Origin: Ephydatia muelleri
Lineage: Eukaryota; Porifera; Demospongiae; Spongillida; Spongillidae
Reading direction: 5' to 3'
NCBI GenBank assembly: GCA_013339895.1
Contig: JABACO010000001.1
Span: 29,683,847 to 29,747,846 of the forward strand
DNA: 64,000 bases
Part shown: piece after piece, positions 33,084 through 44,869 of the stretch
Numbering within the stretch: the first letter of the stretch is position 1
How the letters are laid out: each line of letters opens with the position of its first letter
The notes under the pieces: generated by a model
The model's database searches: none
The model's input: only the letters and a program-made list of their open reading frames with translations
What the model was told of the DNA's origin: nothing
Made by a program: the position numbers and the translations under genes

Positions 33084-33224
33084 GTGGGGGATGAGTTGCT
33101 GGAGATCAATGGGAACAGTACAGAAGGGATGGATCATGCTGATGCCATCACCATCATCAAGCATGGAGGAGATATTGTCAAGCTGACCATGAGAAGATTG
33201 CCTGAGAGCCTGTCTGGACGTACA
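33084..33224 (+). CDS. PDZ-domain exon, copy 2 (best preserved)
   Basis: The acceptor GGCCTTGCAG and donor GTAAGTGTG are both intact. The exon encodes VGDELLEINGNSTEGMDHAD / AITIIKHGGDIVKLTMRRLP / ESLSGRT, the second half of a PDZ domain with the ELLEING and A..IIK...... signatures. It most resembles PDZs of MAGI-like junctional scaffolds, which bind C-terminal peptides of membrane proteins. The first-half exon expected upstream is not present here, so the segment is a partial gene copy. It is tail-to-tail with 7TM copy D, 1.0 kb away, as copy 1 is with copy C. Confidence 0.6.
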
Positions 33225-34260
33225 GTAAGTGTGTGGGTGTGAGTGTGTACATGTGTGTGTGAGAGTGTGTGCGGAGGGTGGATACATGTTGGAAATTTGT
33301 GTTCTTACATTATTTTGACATGAAATGTGCTTTGGATATGCATGTGTACAGTTAGGTGTGTGTACATTATTGGTTTATGTGTGTGTTCATGTGTTTAGGT
33401 ATTTTAGTGAGAAATCATGCAGTTATGTGTACCCGCTTGTCCGGGTTTCATGTCAGTAGTTTGTTACACTTTCTGCATTTCTGGCTTTGTGTGTTCACTC
33501 ATATTGTGTGTATCCATCACTTCGGGTGTAGAGATACTACCCTGTACTAACTATCTGAGATGTGTATAGTGTGTGTCCCTACTTGCTATGATGTGTTTCC
33601 ATCAGTGAGTACATTAGTACACATAATGTGCACAGCATATGGGTGCGTGTGGTCATGTAGTACACACACTGCACATAACACACTCACAGCTTTAACATCA
33701 GCACATATATGGTGTGTGAGTACAGTGGAGACATTTCTGGTGTGCATGTCCTGTGCTGGAAAGGTGCACACACCCATGTCTGTGTGGTCACCACACCACA
33801 TGAATGTACCTCACAACACACACCTATGTGTCCACACTGCACATTCATGTGCACAGTATGTGTAGAGTACACATGTTGTGGACAATTGGACAAAGATCCT
33901 AACACAATGGTCAGCGGCTCACACAAGTCAGAGGTGTTTGCACACCACACTGCTCTGTCCATGCCATAAGCACCCATAACAAAGACAAGGTCCCCATGGG
34001 CCACTGCTGACATATCCTTACAAAGCCAGTTTGTCATGTGTGGATAAAAAGTTTAATGTGTTTCACAACTGAAATGTTCATTACATTTGTGATGCATGTG
34101 TGCATATCATACTTATCATAGCCCAGCCATGTCCTACATAATAATTAGACAAAATATATACATCAGAATAATTATACTACACTATAATACCTAACAGTCT
34201 TTGTTGGGTAAACATCTACATCTACCCAGAATTGCCCTGGCAATGGCTCGACAGACATTT
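33225..34260. repeat. Segmentally duplicated 3' block between PDZ exon and 7TM copy D
   Basis: Collinear with 24,573-25,660 (same order of TG-rich part, CACCTTTCCAGCA-type block, GTCAGCGGCTCACACAAGTC, CAGCCATGTCCTACATAATA). The two differ by small indels and substitutions. Confidence 0.8.
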
Positions 34261-34838
34261 TTAGTCTTCAGTGGGAGCTGAAAAGTGAGTATCACTCTTT
34301 TGACGTAGTGGAGTGGTCTCATTGATAGTAACCGATCCTTCTTCTGTGTTGTTTTGCTGCCTGACTCTCTAAACCCTATTTCTAAATTGCAAAACCTTTT
34401 TTTAATTGATGCACCTGACAACAGAAATGAGCAGCAGAGATGAAGTGAAGCTCCAACAGGGGGCAAGTAGCGCAAACAATGTAGGTGCCTCCGAATTGTA
34501 TCCTGTCACAGTAATAGTAGTATTGTGGGACATGTATGTAACGTTATATTCTGATGTTACAAAATCATATACAGCATTGAGACTTATTGGCATTGTAAAC
34601 AGAAGAATATTGGGTACAAGAGAAGAGGTAACATCTCATGCAGCGCCTTCCTTGTGTTGTTTGTCATATTCAGAATGAAGAGCATTCCTCCTTTGACATG
34701 CTCGATGACAGAGTATGGTTCCCATGACGACCATTAGCAATGAGACAATCACGAGAACTGCAAATATTATAATGAATATGATCTCTTCCCATAGGTAGAT
34801 ATCATTGCCATGACAACCTGTAAGGTTTATGCCCATGT
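34261..34838 (-). pseudogene. 7TM family copy D, 3' half only
   Basis: From 34,838 the minus strand encodes GINLTGCHGNDIYLWEEIIF ... HRACQRRNALHSEYDKQHKE (loop before TM5 to the TM5-TM6 loop). Then, in shifted frames, come TM6 (deleted in part), TM7 and the tail, to the stop position at 34,261. The 5' half is missing because the sequence joins Gypsy-element DNA at TGGGCATAAAC. Frame changes near 34,640 and 34,600 and a stop near 34,410 are visible. Confidence 0.85.
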
Positions 34839-37800
34839 GAAGTACTGGAATACCCGCGCTCGTGACCCAATGACAGCCTGTTTAGGAATCAATATCAGCT
34901 TAGAGCAGCGATAAGAATCACACAGCTATATGCACACAAATAACGTCAGTTCGCGCCTCCGTCCATCCGTAAGGTATGCCAGCCTCCAAATGATCTGCTT
35001 CCTCTGCTCAGCGGTAGCTTTAAGTACCTCCGATAAATCTTCTAGAATGTTCTCAAGGGTTAAACTAGGGTTAAACATCTGTTGTTGATCCACTTCCCCT
35101 GGAGGTAGTGCTGGCACTGGTGGAGTACCTAACACTGGTGGTAATGGGTCATCATCATCTTCTTCTATGTCACTATCATCATTGTTGATTCCCTTCTCCC
35201 TCCCTGTTCTGGCACGCACATGATCAATATGATAGCGTGCTTCCTGTCCACCCTTAATCTTCACTAACAAGTTTAAAGGTCCTAACAACTTGACCACCAC
35301 CCCTGGAAGCCACTTAGGGGACCCTCTATGATTCACCACATAAACCTCATCTCCAACTTGAAAGGTTTTAGACTGGACGTGTTGGTCATGGTTTGTCTTC
35401 TGCCTCTCCTGACTCTGCTGTACCCCACTAGGAAAAAGGAAATCCAAGTGAGATCTTGGATGACGCCCCATTAACAACTCTGCTGGCGGCTGCCCAGTAG
35501 TCGAGTGTGGTATCAGCCTGTATTGGAAAAAGAATCGGGCTAATCTGGTTTCTAAATCCCCTGTGGTCTTAAGCGCTTCCTTTACAGTTTGCACTGCACG
35601 CTCAGCCAACCCATTACTGGCTGGGTGATAGGGGGCACTTTTCACATGCCTAAACCCATTCAGCTTGACAAAGGTCTGGAATTGTGCACTTGTGAATGCT
35701 GACCCGTTGTCTGAGACCAATACTTCAGGCAGCCCATGGGTTGAAAAGACATGTCGTAAGACCCGTATAGCTTGTTCTGCCGAGGATGAGCTGACAATAG
35801 AGGCCTCTAACCATTTTGAGTGAGCGTCAACAATTACCATCAAGGTCTTACCTAAAAATAGCCCCGCTAAATCCACATGCAACCGTACCCAAGGCTTAGT
35901 TGGCCACTCCCAAGGATGTAAGGGGGCTTTAGGAGGAGATTTCCGACTACTTTGACAAGCTACACATTCTTTCACCTTGCTCTCCAGTTGAGAGTCTAAC
36001 CCTGGCCACCAGACCACACCCCTCGCCAATGCTTTCATCCTGGAGATCCCAGGATGCCCTTCATGCAGCAACCTAACCACAGCCTCTCTACCAGCAGGTG
36101 GTACCACCACCCGTGAGCCCCAAAGGACACACCCGTCTTCTACGCTTAGCTCGTGTTTACGCTGTTGATACGGTTGGAAATCCACTCCCTCCTGCTGTTG
36201 CCATCCATGGAGAACCATTCTTCTCACCCGGGAGAGAACCGGATCCCTATCAGTCCATGACTTTATGGCAGTGGCTGATACTGCTGAGCCCATGTCTGAA
36301 AGTGCCTCCATCATCAGGACAGTATCCCCTGGCACAGGAACACTGCTTGGACTTTCCCTCAGTGGTAGTCTGCTTAGGCCATCAGCATTAGAGTTTTCAT
36401 TCCCTGCCCTGAACACTATCCGATAGTCGTACGCGCTCAAGGTCAGAGCCCACCTCTGTATCCTAGCAGATGCCATAGTTGGTACTGGCTTATCTTCCTT
36501 ACAGAGAAACTGCAAAGGTTTATGATCAGAATGCACCACAAATTTCCGCCCATACAAGTACTGGTGGAATTTCTTGACCCCAAAGACTATTGCTAATCCC
36601 TCTTTTTCTAACTGAGAATACTTTTTCTCTGCAGGAGCTAATGAACGAGAAGCATATGCGATGGGTCATCCTCACATACATGGGACAGAACAGCTCCTAG
36701 CCCATAAGGTGAAGCATCACATGAAAGTGCAAGCTGTAACGTAGGGTCAAAATGCACCAGCAGGGTTTCCGATGTAAGTTGTGACTTGGCTATACAAAAA
36801 GCCTTTCCCTGTTCTCTCCCCCAATGCCATACCTGTCCTTTACTTAGCATCTTGTACAAGGGTGCCAAAGTGCTCGATAAGTGGGGTAAAAACTTACCAT
36901 AATAGTTCAACAATCCCAGAAATGATTTCAGCTGGCTTAGATCTCGAGGAGTTGGCGCATCTCTGATAGCTCTCAGTTTCTCCTCCGTTGGTTGAATACC
37001 ATCTACCGAGATACGATACCCCAGGTACTCTACACTTGGCAGCAAGAATTGGCACTTTGACTCCTTCAGCCTTATTCCCACTTCTTCCAGCCTTGTCAAC
37101 ACCTGCTCTAGTATCTGAAGATGCTCTGACTCAGAGGTTCCCGTTACCAGAATGTCATCAAGATACACATGCACATAAGGTATCCCCTTCAAAATACCCT
37201 CCATTGTGAGTTGAAAAATGGCTGGGCGGAAGAGACCCCAAATGGCAAGCGATTATAGCAAAACAGACCTTTGTGTGTGGAAATCGTAGCTAGCTTCCTG
37301 GATTCCTCATCCAGTTGCAGCTGTAGATAAGCATGTGCCAGGTCTAATGTGGAGAAAAACTTTCCTTTTTCCAGTCCTGCAAGTAAATCGTCTAAGCGTG
37401 GCAGGGGATAAGATTCCACATTAGCAACCCGATTGATTGTTACTTTATAATCCCCACATATCCTGATACTCCCGTCACCCTTCACCAGTGGTACAACTGG
37501 AGTAGCCCAGTCAGAGAATTTGATAGCCTCAATGATACCTGTTTTCTCAAGCCTCTCCAGCTCTTGCTCAACTCTTCCACGTAAGGCATGTGGTACTGAC
37601 CGAGGTCTGAAAAACCGTGGTGTTGCAGAGGGATCCACGTAGAGCTTTACCGTCACCCCCCTTCACCAAGCCTAGTTCATCTTTGAAGAGTTCCGAGTGA
37701 CGTGATAATAGCTTCTGAATGTAGTTGTCCATGCCTACATGTATAGAAGTGTGAAAAATGCCCAGGTTTGGCTTTAATTTATACAGCCAATCTCTCCCCG

Positions 37801-37890
37801 TAAGTGATGGCCCACTTCCAGCAACCACCAGAAGGTTCAGGGACATAGTTGTGCCACCATAACACACTGCAACTGAAACTTGCTAGGGTG
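34839..37890 (-). mobile_element. Ty3/Gypsy LTR retrotransposon, 5'-truncated fossil
   Basis: On the minus strand the order is: end of protease (GPSLTGRDW, about 37,810); reverse transcriptase (FSTLDLAHAYLQLQLDEESR, YLDDILVTG; about 37,650-36,800); RNase H (VHSDHKPLQ, about 36,530); zinc-binding HHCC integrase start and core (about 36,100-35,500, HVDLAGLFLG, VSDNGSAFTSAQFQ, PYHPASNGLAER); and a GPY/F-like end near 35,250. Only a short LTR-like stretch (about 34,839-34,930) remains at the 3' side. Gag, most of the protease and the 5' LTR are absent. The element is broken: end-truncated, plus about two or three interruptions in pol. It is old, but younger than the 7TM copy D it abuts. Confidence 0.85.
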
Positions 37891-38784
37891 TGTAACCTCC
37901 CCTGCATAATGAAAATCGATTTTTCCGAATACTTCTAAAATACTAATCGATTTTGCAGGTTTTTGTGGATCTGAAAATCGATTTTTCCGAATAGTTTAAA
38001 TAACAAAATCGATCTTTTTCGAATAGGTTTTGCCAAATTTCCTGCTGAATACCTAGGTTATTCAGGTTATGGTGCTTGTGGAGTGCACACTGAGAAGATA
38101 ATTTATGTCTGCACAGAAATCCACATGGTCTTGCACCAAACTAGAGCTATGCATGTCAGTTGTAAACACAGAGACACAAAGGTCTACAGTACCATGTGTT
38201 TATCATTTGGAGTTTAATAAATTGTATGTCTTTACCAGGTACTTGTACATATCAATAGTAATGTAAACCTAACCATCCAACACTAACCACTGAGACCCGA
38301 CATCACGATTAAAAACTCACCCCACATCACCTACAATCACGTACTCCACTTACAATCATCCAACATCACTCCATTCACGTTCTCGCTATAAATGCATATG
38401 AAATTTCCCATTAGTACGATTACGTAATGCTCTCCAATTCCTACACATACTCAAACAGCATACTTACTTAAAGTGGGTGAGAAGTATGTCATTCTATATT
38501 TCACTCGCTAGCGCAATACTCAGATATGTTCACTTCGTACCACTGTACAATAAAACAATGCAATACTAGTACTGGTACATAAATTTATTGTTACTACATA
38601 TAAACACAACTCGTGGCATATACTAAGGAACTTCGTTACTTGAAGAGCATTGAGATGTATATTTTGTATCCCCAATTGATGCGCATTAAATATTTAGTAT
38701 TCTATTTACTCATACCTATCGAATTCTTCTGTATGTATAAATAGTAAAAACAACAGTGACGTAGTTATATGTATAACTCTAATT
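37891..38784. other. No gene; short AAATCGATTTTTCCGAATA repeats
   Basis: Between 37,908 and 38,035 the word AAATCGATTTTTCCGAATA occurs twice in full and once diverged, with about 63-bp spacing. The remainder is AT-rich without recognised features. Confidence 0.5.
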
Positions 38785-39080
38785 ATGAAACAAGTAAATA
38801 AAAACCTTCTCTATGAGAAAGTTGGTGGGATATAGGATTTGAAGGCAATGGTGGTGTAAAAAGCAAGGAAACAAGGTTCTGTAATAGTAAGGGAAAATGT
38901 CATAGTCCTATATTTAGCACACGAACATAGTATATGCTACAAACGGGCTAAATATAGGACTATGACATTTTCCCTTACTATTACAGAACCTTGTTTCCTT
39001 GCTTTTTACACCACCATTACCTTCAAATCCTATATCCTACCAACTTTCTCATAGAGAAGGTTTTTATTTACTTGTTTCAT
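38785..39080. repeat. Near-perfect inverted repeat, 134-bp arms, 28-bp loop
   Basis: Arms 38,785-38,918 and 38,947-39,080 are reverse complements with two mismatches that I can find (near 38,867/38,999 and 38,833/39,032). The loop is ACACGAACATAGTATATGCTACAAACGG-like. Either strand would give a long RNA hairpin. It may be a palindromic MITE or a small-RNA source. No gene lies within. Confidence 0.9.
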
Positions 39081-39545
39081 TCTTTTCATGCACATTATTC
39101 CGATGCATGATGCGTAATTGATCGTAAGTGATCCGTATTGATTCGTAACGTTCAGCCACCGATGTCATACACACAAAACAACACACTAATAGTTTGGATA
39201 ATAATTGTCTCTGACGTTTTTGCCAGCAACACCTTGCAGTACGGAAGTGGGAATATCCCATAAAAGAGGGAATAGTCACACCCTAACAGATTACCCCTTG
39301 TACGCCATAGTAGTCCTTGTATACAACAACATCCTTGGACAGAGCGGTGCAGGTGAGTGTCCAGAAGCAAATGGCAACCAATAGCATCCTTGACAACCTT
39401 TTTGGCCAAATTGTGTGAGATAATGGGGAACGTTAGTAGACAAATCAACATACCTGTGGCCACCAGTAGCTGGTAAAATCAATTGAGAGTAAACAGAAGC
39501 CATATCCAGGAGAACTGGAAGGGATATGGGCATTGCTAAAGATCA
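39081..39545. other. No gene recognised
   Basis: Minus-strand frames such as MPISLPVLLDMASVYSQLIL continue from a (TG)n artefact. There is no domain or splice support. Confidence 0.4.
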
Positions 39546-39555
39546 AAGAAAGATC

Positions 39556-39690
<135 letters not shown>

Positions 39691-39853
39691 ACAATATTCT
39701 TACAATGCACCAGAAGCACTTGGTAGAATCTGGGAGTTCACAGAAGCCATATGTACACCTTCTTTGCACCACAAATGATGATGAGATAGCAGTTGTTAAT
39801 CTAATCATCACAGATCAGCAGATCAGCACAGAGCAGCGCTTGTACAAACACAA

Positions 39854-39905
<52 letters not shown>

Positions 39906-40452
39906 ACACACAATATACTTACAAGTACTGTACAATGGATGAAGTACTTTCTTTCTCTGGAGATGCATAAAGCTTCTTTGGGATGTAGTTTACAGATCCT
40001 TCCTGATGTGGTTAGAGACTCATCTGAAAAAAATTGTTAGAAATGATGCCAATTACAATGCACAACCAGAATGCTTATTTGTGAGCCATTCCAATCACTG
40101 GTGTATACACATGCATAATAATATGCTCTTTCTTGCACGTGCAATAACACAAATAGAATGTTATCAAAAGCTTCAGCAGTTGTTATTAGAACTGCTATTC
40201 TCATAGGCCAAATTGTACTGGGCCATATATCCAACAGAAATTCTAGGTAGCATTGCATGTGTATACCCACCACAACCCTTTGCCCCCATTAGTTGGTATG
40301 TGTTCACATACATGTGGTTTACCAGGGACATAGTGCTTTGAGTTATCACCATTGGTCCAGGGACATTCATCTTATGAGCAGTTGAATAACAGCTTTGCCA
40401 GCAGTAGCCCCTGTTGAATGAACCAGTGTATGTGGTTTTCTAGGGACTCTGA

Positions 40453-41766
40453 TTAGCTGTTGAATAACAGGTTGTCAAGGCCAGCTCTGAGATCCTCCAT
40501 GTTTTTTTGAAATAGCAACTTTGTCCCCAAAACTGCTTCCATTTCACCACTAGTAAGCAGCCGACACTCATTAGTGCACTTCCATTTTAATGGACGCATG
40601 TGAATAAGATGTCGGTCTCCTATCTCCTCAGCCACTACACACCTACCATTGAGGTCTACAGGTATGGCCCCAAGCTGCCTTGTGTGGTTGTAAGAGGCAT
40701 CATAGAAGAAAGGCTCTGAACCAGCAGAATGGTACCTTACCTCTTCTAGGAGGTGACTATCTTCTAATTTAATTGCATTAATGGCACGAACATCCTTTAG
40801 AAATTCCCCTGCCTTTTTCCTACGCACATTCAGTACCTTTTTAAGCACTGCATCTGCACAAACTTTACTGACAGCAGCATGTGCAGATCTGGTACACACT
40901 TTTTGTGCTAAACATGGGTGCGTCTTGCAAAAGGCATCATTTAACTGAACTAGTAAAGTTCAAGGCCACTCTTATACTCGCTAAGTACAATATCCTTTGG
41001 TTCGTACAGAGAGTAGCTACAGTGAAAAAAGGAAGTGCGTACATGTACATGCAATATTACGTATGTGCTAAAATCACATGCCCTGAGCGATGATTATCAC
41101 TAACCACGTGGCACAACAAGACAGCATTTCCTTTTATACCCCACCCCAAACTCTAACCCCTCTGCTCTATAGTTACGCATGCAATTGCATATGACATTTG
41201 CTACGTCGTTGCACTAGAATATTCAAACCATGCATCTGACACAAGGCAACGCTGACGCAACGTTTCAGCTAATGTCATATGCAAACCCTGCTCAATATCT
41301 GAGATACTGTGCAGGTTACTACATCTACATTTACATACCTTTGAATAACTTTGTCGGTAGTTCTTTTTCGATGGCCTCGTTGGTTTTGCAGGGTACGCTT
41401 ACCCTTCCCGTACCGCACTCTCTTCGCCAAGCGAGCACATTCTTGACCCTCCCAATAACGTTTCCTTTCAGCTGACCGTTTCTTTTCTGGGTCTGCATGA
41501 TACCGCTCGCGTTCTTCGGTCTGTTTCTTTGCTGGGTCTGCTTCATAGCTTTCGCGTTTAGCTGACCGTTTCTTTTCCGGGTCTGCATGATACCGCTCGC
41601 GTTTAGCTGACCGTTTCTTTTCTGGGTCTGCATGATATCCCTCGCGTTCAGCTGTCTGTTTCTTTTCAGGGTCTGCCTTGTAGGATGCCCGTGCCGATTC
41701 TAAAACATCGTCTCGAACTTGAAGGTATTTCGCACGTCGTTTCGCTCGTTTCTTTTCTTGACGTGA
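40453..41766 (-). pseudogene. Repeat-protein gene of a multicopy invertebrate type, two exons
   Basis: Exon 1 (about 41,766-41,339, minus) encodes a basic start (EKKRAKRRAKYLQVRDDVLE) and five ~14-15-residue repeats of the form YHADPEKKRSAKRER. It ends RTTDKVIQR at a GTATGT donor. A 394-bp intron leads to exon 2 (40,944-40,453), opening LNDAFCKTHPCLAQKVCTRS and continuing EPFFYDASYNHTRQLGAIPV ... CVVAEEIGDRHLIHMRPLKW. Phases agree, and no break is seen in either exon. No start exon was found upstream. I recall such DPEKKR repeat proteins as repetitive in sponge and coral genomes, often near mobile elements. Function is unknown, and the gene could be partial. Confidence 0.5.
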
Positions 41767-42285
41767 AGGCAGAAAACAACTTCACTAACAAAATAGTAAT
41801 AATAGCACACCAAACGACGATTGAATCACTTCTCTAGTTATTTATACACATATTTAGATACCGTAATTATGAAGTAATCTAATTATACAAGACCTAGGCT
41901 GACAGTCGACTGTGTATCAGAGTATAACATCGATTATTTATATAAAAGCGAGTCCTCCATCCGATTTTGAAGCTAGTGGTAAAATTTTGATCGCTTAAAA
42001 GTGTTCCTGTCCCGAGTTATGCGTTGCCAAGAAAGAGAAGGAGGAGGAGAAGAAGACGACCCGCCCCTTGTTCCGAGACTGGGTACGAGAACGGGCAGTA
42101 CACTCTTGTTCTCTACAACTACGCGGTTCTGCGACATGAAACAAAAACGAAAATACTCATTTTTGACTTCTAGATCGATTGCTAAAACAAGCTACATGAT
42201 CCGATCGTCGGGAGTGTTGTTACAGACGGGTCGCGTTTTTTAATGATATTCATAGTCGGGGTCAAATCCAATATGGAAGTTTCTA
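41767..42285. other. No gene recognised
   Basis: 5' flank of the repeat-protein gene. A short GAAGACGACCCGCCCC-type plus frame is unsupported. TTTTTTAATGATATTCAT at 42,236 is also found at 14,969, possibly by chance. Confidence 0.35.
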
Positions 42286-43370
42286 ACGAAACTTCCGATA
42301 ATTTTGATGTATATATTCTGTGTAATTAAAATGGAGGACATGGCTGGCTGGGCTATGATAAGTATGATATGCACACATGCATCACAAATGTCATCAGTTG
42401 TGAAACACATTAAACTTATCATCCACACATGACAAACTGGCTGTGTAGGCATATGTCACCCATGGCCAATGGGGACCTGGTCTTCGTGATTGAAGCATGG
42501 ACAGAGAAGTGTGTTGTGCAAACACCTCTGACTTGTGTGAGCCACTGAGCATTGTGTTACGATCTTTGTTCCATTGCATGTAGCTGTCCAATTGCCCACA
42601 ACACAGGCACCTATGTGTACTCTACACATACTGTGCACATGAATGCGCAGTGTGGACACATAGGTGTATGTTGTGAGATACATCCATGTGATGTGGTGAC
42701 CACACAGACATGGGTGTGTGCACCTTTCCAGCACAGGACATGCACACCAGAAATGTCTCCACTGTACTCACACACCACAGATGTACTGATGTTAAAGCTG
42801 TGAGTTTGTCCATGTCAAATCCACATTAATTATACGTCAAGTCTTTACTGAGACAAAGCTGATGTGTGTGTGTTGCCAATCCCACTGCACGACCATCTCT
42901 GGTACATGTACCAAACATTACTGAGGCAACACTTATTGAATGTTACAGTGTTACCATATGCATCACCATCCTGTGCCATAATGGCTGACGACAGGATACA
43001 TGCTCCATTACAACATTCCCACAGTGACCACACCCACCTCCACGCCCCCAACTTTCCACTACGTTCACAGGATCACTTTGAACAACAAGCCATGCAGTTT
43101 TCTTTAATAATTAATATGAGAAAAGCCAACAAGCACAGCTACACGCTAAATGAGCAGTACTGCACACAGAGCAGAGGTAATAGTACAAAACTGTGTTATT
43201 GGTAAAGGTAGGTGATATTCATGTCCCATTCCCATTCTGATGTGCCATGAAAATAGATTAATAGCTGCCATGGAAACGAGAAGTCAATAAATGAGGAGTG
43301 AAAAGAAAGAATGGTTGCCATGGATACTCAATGCCTTACCTTTGGTTAGGGTTAAAAAAAAAAACAAGTT
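42286..43370. repeat. Segmental duplication in inverted orientation
   Basis: Holds the CCATGTCCTCCAT block, the GTGAGCCACTGA(C/G)CATTGTG block, the CACCTTTCCAGCA block (42,600-42,800), then the block partnering 30,102-30,650. The 7TM gene that should separate these is missing, so this looks like a unit with its receptor deleted. Confidence 0.7.
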
Positions 43371-43444
43371 TCACTTATTCCTCGTTAGAGAGTTCATGTA
43401 GTCATGGGAACCAGATGTTCCCTCATCCTTGGTGGGACTAGCAG
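43371..43444 (-). CDS. Candidate terminal coding exon, copy 2
   Basis: Minus strand: acceptor CCGTATAG, then ASPTKDEGTSGSHDYMNSLT / RNK and TGA. Same frame, length and stop as 30,028-30,101, with mostly amino-acid-level substitutions. See that entry for context. Confidence 0.4.
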
Positions 43445-43830
43445 CTATACGGATGGAGTATTAGATGAGATACACTACACACACACCACACACACACCAC
43501 ACACACAACACACACACACACACACACAAAACATGACATTTGCATAAGCACACATGCACACACATGCACACACCTGGAAAACACACACAAAGGCCCCCAC
43601 ACAGATACTGTACACTTCTGTATCCTGTGCACACTTTATGTATACACAAACACACTAAAACACCTACACACATGAACACACAAGAACAAATACAGTACAC
43701 ACACCAAACTGTACACATGCATATCCAAAGCACATTTCATGTCAAAATAATGTAAGAACACAACATGTATCCATCCAGTGCACACACACACACATACACA
43801 TGTATATACTCACACCCACACACTACACAC
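43445..43830. repeat. CA-rich low-copy repeat (inverted partner of 29,556-30,020)
   Basis: CACACACCACACACAC tracts and the words listed for the partner, in reverse. Confidence 0.75.
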
Positions 43831-43836
43831 ACTTAC

Positions 43837-43874
43837 GTCCAGACAGGCTCTCAGGCAATCTTCTCACGCTCAAC
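43837..43874 (-). pseudogene. PDZ-domain exon, copy 3 (3' end only)
   Basis: On the minus strand a ~35-bp remnant encodes RRLPESLSG and is followed by a GTAAGTGTG donor. Similarity to the other PDZ exon copies stops at about 43,872, marking a duplication breakpoint. Confidence 0.55.
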
Positions 43875-44740
43875 GTACTTAAGGCGTGTTTTCATTGATT
43901 TATTGCGTGAATTATGTTCCTTTTGTTTTGTCTAGATAGAAGCACACCAAGATGCAGTTTCTGATTCGCCAAGCTTTCTACTATCAAAGAGTGTGTGTTT
44001 GAAATCTCTATCTTGTTAGTAAAATAAGGCTTTTTAGTACGAGCAGTCTAAAGCACTTCTACGGGTTAGGTGGAGCACTGACCTCTCGCGCTTAAGCACT
44101 TAATTTTGAAGAGACACTTCTGAACTATCTCACTTTGAGTATTAAATTTCCGTTTTGATACGTGTCAACAAAATAGTGTGATAAATGTGAAATTGATTAT
44201 TAAAAGTTCTTACTTTTTCATGTTATAACATGGTGTATGCACGCGATCATCAAGCAGGACCCAACACATTTTAGTATAATCCCTATCAAGTGGTTTAGTA
44301 GCACTTTTATTGCTAGTAACAAGGTTTTAAACCTCCGCCTTTTTTTCACAACTATACTGATGTCCTTTATGAAGCCATTTCAAGCGGCTGCATATCACGT
44401 GATGAGTGATATTTTCCGCGTATATGCATGCAGCTGTGCATCCGTGATCCGTGAAAGTGAAATTGAGGCACGAAGATACAGAGATAGCAATTGTTTACGA
44501 ACAGTCTTCATCCACATAAACATATTCATCGAACATGTGAGCACCAATTACATGTAACATTTATGATCTACAAGTTTGCTTTAAACTTCCTCCCTGTGTT
44601 TACAACCAGCCATGTAACATCATGTAGTGTACACAGTCCTGCAGATGTGGGAAGAAGATGATCTGTCTCTGTTGTATCACAAATCTTTAAATGCATTACA
44701 TGTACATAAAGATTAATAATGATCTTAGCACACTGGTAAC
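43875..44740. other. No gene recognised
   Basis: Unique-looking AT-rich sequence between the duplication breakpoint and the minisatellite. Confidence 0.4.
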
Positions 44741-44869
44741 ATCACACCGGCCACTCACACCTCACACACTGGAACCATCACATTCTCCCACTTACACACA
44801 ATCACACCACTGCCACCTACCTGGCCACTGGTACCATCACACCACTCCCACATACACACTGGAACCATC

